A stretch of 64,000 nt of DNA. Origin: Cephalotus follicularis. Lineage: Eukaryota > Streptophyta > Magnoliopsida > Oxalidales > Cephalotaceae. The stretch covers positions 163,182 through 227,181 of the forward strand of contig BDDD01001390.1 of the NCBI GenBank assembly GCA_001972305.1, written 5' to 3'. A program made the position numbers and the translations under genes. Positions 55,866 to 64,000 of the stretch are shown here, in pieces. The notes below the pieces were generated by a model. The model worked only from the letters and a program-made list of their open reading frames with translations. It was not told the DNA's origin and ran no database searches. Position 1 is the stretch's first letter; every line of letters starts with the position of its first letter.

Positions 55866-56012
55866 GTCGACGCCTTTAGGATCACGTCGACGCCTTTGAG
55901 ACAAAAGGGCGCTTGTAGCTGCATGCACATGCACATCGATGCTGACGGAGATGTCGACGTCCTTGTGTAAAAATTGATGAAAGACATCGACGTCTTCTGA
56001 AAGACGTCAACG
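55866..56012. repeat. Class-2 array in gypsy-3 5' LTR (first)
   Basis: Units have central C at 55868, 55888, 55937, 55955, 55988 and 56008, with tight pairs of 18-20 bp. The copy in the 3' LTR is at 62138-62285. Confidence 0.8.
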
Positions 56013-56873
56013 CCTTAGCTTCGAATGTCATGCATGTTACTCTGCTGATAGATAACGTGCAAGGGGATTGGGGTAAGAGCCTTTTGCAGGCGCCTTAAGG
56101 CATGCAATGGGACGTGTTGGTCATACACATGCCTCCCTAACCTGCATGACTGAGGTTGTGTGGACAAGTGTGGCTTCAGTTGGTGCATGCAACATGTGCA
56201 AGAAGAAAAGGTACATGTGTGCTGGGAATGGAGGGGAGAATGAAGGTGGCACTGTCTGGCATGAAAGTCGAGACGAGGACTGAGGAAAAGAACCCAGCTG
56301 CTGCATGCAGAGGTGGGGATCTATCCTAGGCACATGTGACCTGCAAACAAACGTAGAGGAAGAAGAAATGAGGGTGAGTGCATAAAGGACAACCTCCACC
56401 TCCTTACCTTCGGTTGTCATTGTTGGAAAAATAACCAGACACTGAGAGAACACTGTGAGTGTGAGAAAACAGTAAGTGAAGGAGAGAAAACATTTCCCCC
56501 GTTGTTGAGCTTGGAGCTTGGAGCTTTGAACTACTGGTGCAGCTACGGGACGGACCTAGAGGGGCTACTGTGACCTGTTTGGAAACGAAAAGAGGTGGAC
56601 CTTCTAGTTCCTAACTTCGAACAAAAGGTAGGGGAACGCCATTCTGTAATTTCGAGTTTGATATCTATGCATGGTTTATGGTTTGGATGTATAGAATACA
56701 TGAATCTTGGAATGATATTGTTACTGGATTGATGCCATGATATGCTAGATATGTTTTGAGTATCTGCATGTTGGTTTCTTGCCATGAAAACCTATTATTA
56801 TGCATGATTATGGGTTGTTAATGCCACTGTTTTGTAAGTCGTGAGGTAGAAGACGACTACTGTTGGAAAAGAC

Positions 56874-57194
56874 ATTGACGTGTTTTAAATAAACATCGAC
56901 GACTTTTTAGTTTTGCCTTATTACTGATTGAAAGGGATCGACGTCTATGGAAAGACATCGACGCCCTAGGCTACCTACCTGGTTTTTGACGTAAGAGACG
57001 TCGACGCCTAAGGTTCCTACCTTAATGCGTCGATGCCATCAACAATACACTATCGTTTTAGAGTTCCAGACCTTGAGCGTCGACGCGTATGAAATGGACA
57101 TCGACGCCTTCTGTAGAAGAACGCACTGACACTGAGACTTGGACATCGACGCCTGATGGAAAACACATCGACGCCCTTTGGAAAGACATCGACG
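56874..57194. repeat. Class-2 array in gypsy-3 5' LTR (second)
   Basis: Units related to CATCGACGTC have central positions at 56876, 56897, 56939, 56959, 57002, 57031, 57081, 57102, 57147, 57169 and 57190. Steps include 21, 42, 20, 29, 21, 22 and 21 bp. The corresponding 3' LTR array is at 63145-63470. Confidence 0.85.
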
Positions 57195-57442
57195 ACTTTG
57201 TTACTGTTTGGGGTTTTCTTCATCTAACTATACGAAACGATCCCAATTCCTGTTAGGGTGCATTTGAGCATATGTATGCATTGCATATGCACTGTTTACT
57301 GCCTGATTGTATACTGTTGTGAATTGTTTATGATTTCTAAAGTATTGATATTTAGAATTACATATATGAACTCGGAATAGGATATTTTGAGTATGAAAAT
57401 ATTTATTGATTAAATAACGTATTTTTGACCGAACGGATAAAC

Positions 57443-58440
57443 CTGGAGATCCGATGGCTCAGATCGTAGACTATTTTCAGTAGCAGATGGCCTTTAACAG
57501 GGCTAATGCGGAGGAGATGCGCCAGTACCACGCGCAAGCTCGGCCCCGGCATAGAGCTCCTGACCACTGCCCGGGAGAGGATGGCTTTGGGAGAGACATT
57601 TAGAAATTCATGAGGCTGAATCCACCCAGCTTCAAGGGGGAGCCGGATGCTACGATTGCTGAGAGATGGTTGTAAGACCTGGAGAAGATCTTTCAGGTGA
57701 TGGACTGTAATGATGCCCAGAAGTTGAGATTTGTTGTGTACCGCCTATGGGGTGAGGCCACTCATTGGTGGGAGATGGTTAGAGCAAAGTGGGAATCACA
57801 GGGACTGGACAGTACTTGGGACAGATTCCAGACAGAGTTCCTGGAGACTTATGTTCCATACATTGAGCAAGAGCGACGAGAGACTGAGCTCTTGGAGTTA
57901 CGACAGGGAGAGATGACTGTTTCTGAATATCAAGTAAAGTTCATGGAGCTGGCCAGACACTCACCTTATCTGGTAGCTGATGAGGCAAAGAAGATACGGA
58001 GGTTCTTGAGAGGGTTGCGACCGGATCTTCCGTCGAGGATTAGAGCCATGGAGCTGAGAACTTATGTGGAGGTTGCTCAGAAAGCTAGACTGTTGGAGAC
58101 GATATCCAGCGAGGACCGGGCTGAGAGGGCTCGCACAAAGGAGAATAAACAGGGTCCTACACAGTCCCGACCGGCATCGTCCAAGTGGCAAGATGGTGGT
58201 TCTCCGACAAAGTCGTCGAAGAACAAGTCTCAGCAGACGGCTTCGCAGTGTACTCCCAGCCAGGGGACTAATGCTAGATCTGGAGGATGCTTCTATTGTG
58301 GTCGTACCGGCCACCAACAGAAAGACTGCTGGGAGTACAATGGCTGGTGTTTGAGGTGCGGGGCACCGGGTCATTCAGTGAAGGACTGTCCGAAGAGTTC
58401 TGCTACAGCGCCTACTGGGCCGGGGAGCAGTAGTGGTGCG
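57443..58440 (+). pseudogene. gag: Gypsy-3 gag (N-terminus deleted)
   Basis: Gag sense starts abruptly at 57443 (GDPMAQIVDYF) next to LTR sequence, so the start codon and Arg-rich N-terminus seen in gypsy-1 are lost. Stops lie in frame at 57481, 57601 and 57673. After the ATG at 57697 the frame is open: [63 protein letters not shown] and two complete zinc knuckles, [14 protein letters not shown] and [14 protein letters not shown] (58290-58400). The frame continues without a break into protease and reverse transcriptase, as in a gag-pol fusion. Confidence 0.92.
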
Positions 58441-59160
58441 GCTGCGGGACCATCACAGAGGAGGGATACCGGCAAGGGCATCGTAAAAGGTAGAATTTTT
58501 GTACTTGCTCAGACTGTGGTTCCAGAGTCGACTTCGGTTGTTGGAGGTACTCTGTATATATATGGTTATTCTGTTAGAGTATTGATGGATTCAGGTGCAT
58601 CACATTCATTTATATCTGCACGTTTTGCATCTTGCTTAGATGTCACCCCTGATTGCATGTCTTATACTCTTGATGTGAGCACACCGATTGGGACTTCTAT
58701 GTATACTGACTCTGTATATAGAGGTTGTGAGATGTCTATGGCAGGGATTCCTTTGTATGCAGATTTGATTGTACTGCCTATTCGTGACTTCGATGTGCTA
58801 TTAGGGATGGATTGGCTATCGGCGCACCGTGCTCGTATGGATTGCTACCAAAAGACTGTGGATTTTTGTCTGCCCAACGGAACGACTTTTCAGTTTAAGG
58901 GAGACAAGGGATTCTCTACACCGATCATATCTTTTATCCGAGCATCGAGATACCTAGAGAAGGGATGCAAGGGATATTTGGCATATGTTATTGATCGAAG
59001 GAAGGAGAAAGGCTTGAGCTTGGAGGAAATTTCAGTTGTGTGCGAATTTCTAGATGTGTTTCCTGATGACTTGGGATCCTTACCGCCCAAGAGGATTATG
59101 GAGTTCGTTATTGGCCTTGTTCCGGGAACGGCTCCTATCTCTAAATCACTCTATCGGATG
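58441..59160 (+). pseudogene. Gypsy-3 aspartic protease
   Basis: It lies within the 590-residue frame that opens at 57697. The active-site motif [12 protein letters not shown] (58587-58616) keeps D-S-G, and [13 protein letters not shown] follows near 58800. The domain itself has no lesion, but it sits in a polyprotein interrupted on both sides. The linker [20 protein letters not shown] leads into reverse transcriptase. Confidence 0.92.
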
Positions 59161-60420
59161 GCTCCGGCTGAGCTGCGAGAGTTGAAGCTACAGTTACAAG
59201 ACCTAATTGATAAGGGTTTTGTACGACCCAGTGTTTCTCCATGGGGTGCACCGGTACTGTTCGTCAGGACGAAGGATGGGTCGATGAGACTCTGTATTGA
59301 TTACCGAATGTTGAACAAGGCAACTATCAAGAATAAATATCCTTTACCCCACATAGAGGATCTGTTTGATCAGTTACAAGGATCGAGGGTGTTTTCTAAG
59401 CTCGATTTGAGATCGGGTTACCACCAGTTGAGAGTAAGGGAAGGGGACATTGAGAAGACCCCCTTCTGAACACGGTATGGTCACTACGAGTTCTTGGTGA
59501 TGTCGTTTGGTGTTACCAAGGCATCGACAGCTTTTATGTCATTGATGAATGACGTATTTTGACCTTACCTGGACCAGTTTGTTGTGGTATTTATTGATGA
59601 TATACTGGTATATTCGAGGAGTGAAGAGGAGCACACTCGACACCTAAGGATGGTATTGCAGGTTCTTAGAGAGCATCGATTGTATGCCAAGTTTGGCAAA
59701 TGCGAGTTCTGGCTTGACCATGTGATCTTTCTCGGTCACATCGTATCTGGAGAAGGCTTGACAGTGGATCCGTCAAAGACTGAGGTAGTTAGAGACTGGC
59801 CGTAACCAAAGAATGTGACGGACGTGCGCAGTTTCCTTGGGTTGGCGGGATATTACCGGAGGTTCATCTAGAATTTTTCACGGATAGCTGAACCTTTGAC
59901 CCGACTGACCTGGAAGAAGACTCTTTTTATCTGGGACGAAGACTGTGAGGCTAGTTTTCATGAGCTGAAGGACCGGTTAGTTTCCGCCCCTATCTTAGCA
60001 TTACCCGAGGGTAATGAAGGCTTTGCTGTGTACAGTGATGCATCGGGTAAGGGTTTGGCCTGTGTGTTGATGCAGTGAGGCAAAGTGATTGCGTATGCCT
60101 CAAGGAAGCTTAAGCCGTATGAAGAAAACTACCTGACTCATGACCTTGAGCTTGTAGCTATTCTCTTCGCCCTTCAGAAGTGGAGGCACTACCTTTATGG
60201 GGCGCAGTTTGAGATCTTCACCGATCATAAAAGCTTGAGGTATCTGTTTTGTCAGGACACACTGAATATGAGACAGCGCAGGTCGGTAGAGTTCTTCAAT
60301 GATTATGACTGCAATGTACAGTATCACCCTGGGAAGGAAAATGTAGTCACTGATGCCTTGAGCTGCAAGGCTATACTTGCTAGTACGATGGTGTCACAAT
60401 GGAAGATGCTGGAAGACTTC
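59161..60420 (+). pseudogene. pol: Gypsy-3 reverse transcriptase and RNase H
   Basis: Motifs are [45 protein letters not shown], the catalytic [18 protein letters not shown] (59584 on), [20 protein letters not shown], then RNase [31 protein letters not shown] and [11 protein letters not shown]. The whole region is in the gag frame but has stops at 59467, 59560, 59803, 59869 and 60076. In each case gypsy-1 has CGA, CAA or CAG at that codon, so all five are explained by a C-to-T change. Confidence 0.93.
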
Positions 60421-61907
60421 TAAGAATGGTGTCCATTTAATCAGTCACCGGGGATCATTTTAGCAGACATGCGGGTACAGCCTGAGTTACTACATCACAT
60501 CAGGGATGCACAACCACATGATCCAGAGTTGCAGCGGATTCGAGAGAATCTTGACTCAGGATCTGATTTTTGAGTGCATGCTGATGGTATTCTGAGGTAT
60601 CGGGGACGTGTGTGTCTTCCGAACGAACCAAGGTTGAAGGGTGGATTACTTCATGGGGCTCATAAATCTATGTGCAGTATTCATCCTGGTAGCACGAAAA
60701 TGTATCAAGACATGAAGAAGTGTTACTGGTGGCCTGGCATGAAGCAGGAAATCGCCGAGTATGTGGCAAAGTGTTGGACTTGCCAGACAGTTAAGGCCGA
60801 ACACCAGAGACCGGCAGGGTTGCTACAGCCTTTGCCCATTCCAGAGGGGAAGTGGGAACATGTTACGATGGATTTCATTTCGGGTTTTCCTCTGACTCGG
60901 AACCATCATAATGTCGTGTGGGTCATCGTGGATAGACTCACCAAATCAGTGCACTTTCTGCCGACACACGTTACCGATTCTGTGAGCAAGCTGGCTCGGC
61001 TGTATGTGAAGGAGATTGTGATGCTACACGGGGTTCCAGTCAGCATCGTATGTGATAGGGATGCTATCTTCACTTCCAACTTCTGGAAGAGGTTTCAGTC
61101 AGCTTTCGGGACGAAGCTGAACTTGAGTACTGCCTTCCACCCTCAGACCGATGGGCAATCTGAGCGTACCATCCAGACCTTGGAGGATATGCTACGGGCT
61201 TGCGTTATTGATTTTGCTGGTACCTGGGAGGATCATATTCCTCTGATAGAGTTTTCTTACAATAATAGCTATCACTCCAGTAACGGCATGGCACCATTTG
61301 AGGCACTGTATGGGAGGAAGTGCAGATCCCCTGTGTGTTGGGATGAGGTCGGGGAGCGACCTTTACTCAGGACTGAGCTAGTGGAGGAAACTTCGGAGAA
61401 GATCAGGACGATCAAGAAGAAGCTGCTTGCTGCTCAGAGTCGGCAGAAGAGCTACACTGATAGTGTGAAGAGGAGACCTCTGATCTTTAGTGTGGGTGAT
61501 CACGTACTTTGAAGGTATCACCATGGAAGGGCGTGCAACGGTTTGGAAAGAAGGGCAAATTAGCTCCTCGCTACATTGGTCCTTTCGAGATTCTAGAGAG
61601 AGTTGGGGAGGTAGCCTATCAGCTTGCCTTACCTCCTGCACTGTCAAACGTGCACGACGTCTTCCACATATCTATGCTGAGGAGATATATCCCAGACCCG
61701 TCACATGTCCTGGACTATGATACTGTTCCGGTACAGGATGATCTATCTTGTGAGGAGTTGCCTGTGCGGATTCTCGATCGGAAGACGCAAACCTTGAGGA
61801 ACCGAACCATCTGCATGGTCAAGGTTCAATGGCAGTTTCACAAACCTGATGAGGCGACTTGGGAGCGTGAGGAGCACATCCGAGAACGCTACCCGCACTT
61901 GTTCTAG
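60421..61907 (+). pseudogene. pol: Gypsy-3 integrase with chromodomain-like tail
   Basis: The region has stops at 60421 and 60571 (CAA and CGA in gypsy-1), then a 312-residue open stretch from 60574. This has HADGILRYRGRVCLPNE, YWWPGMKQEIAEYVAKC, TMDFISGFPLT (first Asp), SIVCDRDAIF (second Asp), TDGQSERTIQTLEDML (Glu kept), YNNSYHSSNGMAP and SPVCWDEVGERP. A one-base loss near 61510 shifts the frame. The C-terminus resumes at 61509-61907 with [27 protein letters not shown] and MVKVQWQFHKPDEATWE. The DDE triad is complete, unlike gypsy-1. Confidence 0.93.
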
Positions 61908-61937
61908 ATTTATTTTAATTTTGAGGACGAAATTCCT

Positions 61938-61952
61938 TGAAGGAGGGGTGGA
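61938..61952 (+). other. Polypurine tract of gypsy-3
   Basis: gaaggaggggtgga precedes the 3' LTR start, after the ttgaggacgaaattc block. Confidence 0.88.
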
Positions 61953-62137
61953 TGTAAGGCCCGAGATTTTCATGTATTATAATTTTACAATGTAATTGTA
62001 CCTTTGAATTGTGGAATTAATAAAGGATGGATTTTCCGAATTTGGTGATGTTTTCCCATCCCTATTATATTGAATTGTTGTGTTAAATGCTAAAAGAATG
62101 TTAAAAGGCTAAAACAACGCTATTCTGGGGGAAACAC

Positions 62138-62285
62138 GTCGACGCCTTTAGGATCACGTCGACGCCTTTGAGACAAAAGGGCGCACGTAGCTGCATGCAC
62201 ATGCACATCGATGCTGACGGAGATGTCGACGTCCTTGTGTAAAAATTGATGAAAGACATCGACATCTTCTGAAAGACGTCGACGC
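62138..62285. repeat. Class-2 array in gypsy-3 3' LTR (first)
   Basis: It is collinear with 55866-56012. The last unit is gcgtcgac-like here (gacgtcgacgcc near 62277) where the 5' copy reads gacgtcaacgcc, so the intact palindrome is kept in this copy. Confidence 0.8.
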
Positions 62286-63144
62286 CTTAGCTTCGAATGT
62301 CATGCATGTTACTCTGCTGACAGATAACGTGCAAGGGGATTGGGGTAAGAGCCTTTTGCAGGCGCCGTGAGGCATGGAATGGGACGTGTTGGTCATGCAC
62401 ATGCCTCCCTCACCTGCATGACTGAGGTTGTGTGGACAAGTGTGGCTTGATTTGGTGCATGCATCATGTGCAAGAAGAAAAGGGACATGTGTGCTGGGAA
62501 TGGAGGGGAGAATGAAGGTCGCACTGTCTGGCATGAAAGTTGAGACGAGGACTGAGGAAAAGAACCCAGCTACTGCATGCAGAGGTGGGGATCTATTCTA
62601 GGCATATGTGACCTGCAAACAAACGCAGAGGAAGAAGAAATGAGGGTGAGTGCATAAAGGACAGCCTCCACCTCCTTACCTTCGGCTGTCATTGTTGGAA
62701 AAACAACCAGACACTGAGAGAACACTGTGAGTGTGAGAAAACAGTAAGTGAAGGAGAGAAAACATTTCCCCCATTGTTGAGCTTGGAGCTTGGAGCTTGG
62801 AACTACTGGTGCCGCTACGGGACGGACCTAGAGGGGCTGTTGTGACATTTTTGGAAACGAAAAGAGGTGGACCTTCTAGTTCCTAACTTGGAACAAAAGG
62901 TAGGGGAACGCCATACTGTAATTTCGAGTTTGATATCTATGCATGGTTTATGGTTTGGATGTATAGAATACATGAATCTTGGAATGATATTGTTACTGGA
63001 TTGATGCCATGATATGCTAGATATGTTTTGAGTATCTGCATGTTGGTTTCTTGCCATGAAAACCTGTTATTATGCATGATTATGGGTTGTTAATGCCACT
63101 GTTTGGTAAGTCGTGAGGTAGAAGACGACTACTGTTGGAAAATA

Positions 63145-63470
63145 CATCGACGTCTTTTAAATAAACATCGACGACTTTTTAGTTTTTCCTTGTTACTGAT
63201 TGAAAGGGATCGACGTCTATGGAAAGACATCGATGCCCTATGCTACCTACCTGGTTTTTGACGTAAGAGACGTCGACGCCTAAGGTTCCTACCTTAACGC
63301 GTCGACGCCATCAACAATACACTATCGTTTTAGAGTTCCAGACCTTGAGCGTTGACGCGTATGAAATGGACATCGACGCCTTCTGTAGAAGAACGCGCTG
63401 ACACTGAGATTTGGACATCGACGCCTGATGGAAAAGACATTGACGCCCTTTGGAAAGACATCGACGTCTT
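63145..63470. repeat. Class-2 array in gypsy-3 3' LTR (second)
   Basis: It is collinear with 56874-57194 and retains the same spacing. Several units differ between the two LTRs by CG/TG exchanges (for example cattgacg versus catcgacg). Confidence 0.85.
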
Positions 63471-64000
63471 TGTTACTATTTGGGGTTTTCTTCATTTAAC
63501 GATACGAAACGATCCTGATTCCTGTTAGGGTGCATTTGAGCATATGTATGCATTGCATATGCACTGTTTACTGCCTGATTGTATACTATTGTGAATTGTT
63601 TATGATTTCTAAAGTATTGATATTTAGAATTACATATATGAACTCGGAATAGGATATTTTGAGTATGAAAATATGTATTGATTAAATAACGTATTTTCGA
63701 CCGAACGGATAAACAATCTACATTACTGAAACTGTTTATTGATATTTTCTACTGAAAATGTCTATTTTCAAATGTTGTCTTTTGGAAACATTTTGGAAAA
63801 CAATTGTCTGTTGTCGATTTAATCGATCATTACTGTTTACTGTACTGTTACTGTTTAAATTCACTGTTTGCTCTGTGAATTGCTATGTGTTTGTGTTTGA
63901 GCTACTAGTTGCATGGCGGAGGTTCCCAGCGCCGACTAGTGGTAGGGTTGTACCTAGGGGCCAGGAGCATGGCTAGGTGACTCACTGTACTATTGCCTCT

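Larger units (their letters stand above)
55680..57442 (+). mobile_element. Gypsy-3 5' LTR (3' truncated)
   Basis: It starts TGTAACGCCCGAGATTTTCATG and matches the 3' LTR at 61953 on. By eye about ten differences occur in the first 280 bp. The match ends at the cggataaac block (57435-57442), after which gag sequence begins. The LTR end and primer-binding site are therefore deleted. It contains class-2 arrays at 55866-56012 and 56874-57194. Confidence 0.9.
61953..64000 (+). mobile_element. Gypsy-3 3' LTR (runs off the window)
   Basis: It starts TGTAAGGCCCGAGATTTTCATG and aligns with the 5' LTR to the cggataaac block (63704-63713). It then continues with LTR sequence the 5' copy has lost, including a gcatggcggaggttccc block that matches 22073. 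Class-2 arrays are at 62138-62285 and 63145-63470. The right end lies beyond 64000. Confidence 0.9.

Overview
This window looks like repeat-rich heterochromatin of a large flowering-plant genome. Essentially every coding trace is plant Ty3/gypsy or Ty1/copia polyprotein. Primer-binding sites have the TGGTATCAGAG (initiator tRNA-Met) form typical of plant LTR elements. No convincing host gene, rRNA, tRNA or CRISPR array was seen. Protein-family calls come from reading translated motifs, not from database searches. Layout: 1-398 is a copia leader fragment. 399-3187 is a solo LTR (family L1). 3188-8417 is old long-LTR material, including two copies of a long copia LTR that I call family A. 8418-22859 is a defective gypsy chromovirus (G1). 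Its 5' LTR seems to be split into three pieces (8418-9001, 10985-11990, 18106-18341) by a truncated L1 LTR, a copia element (12030 on) whose gag is fused to integrase by deletion and then cut by a 656-base N gap, and an Athila-like gag-protease element with no reverse transcriptase. 22860-23885 is a minus-strand family-A LTR with its polypurine tract. 23886-24402 plus 33628-35267 is one plus-strand LTR (L2) split by a nearly complete minus-strand chromovirus (gypsy-1, 24403-33627). 35268-36339 is a decayed copia pol. 36340-37408 is a family-A LTR. 37409-45241 is a minus-strand copia element (copia-B). 45242-51540 is a pile of family-A and gypsy LTR pieces. 51541-55679 is a 5'-truncated minus-strand chromovirus (gypsy-2). 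55680-64000 is a plus-strand relative of gypsy-1 (gypsy-3) whose 3' LTR runs off the window. All elements are broken. The lesions are nonsense codons (mostly C-to-T), frameshifts, damaged protease or integrase active sites, internal deletions and a lost primer-binding site. Any mobility would have depended on enzymes from elsewhere. The most unusual signal lies in the non-coding parts. Many otherwise different LTRs, and one copia leader, carry clusters of a GTCGAC-centred palindrome (CAGTCGACTG/CAGTCGGCTG in one class, GCGTCGACGC/CATCGACGTC in the other). Units repeat about every 20-22 bp, with occasional 28-31 bp steps. The same period occurs in both motif classes, on both strands and in both superfamilies. 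I do not recall a named description of this module, and it is the best candidate here for something undescribed.
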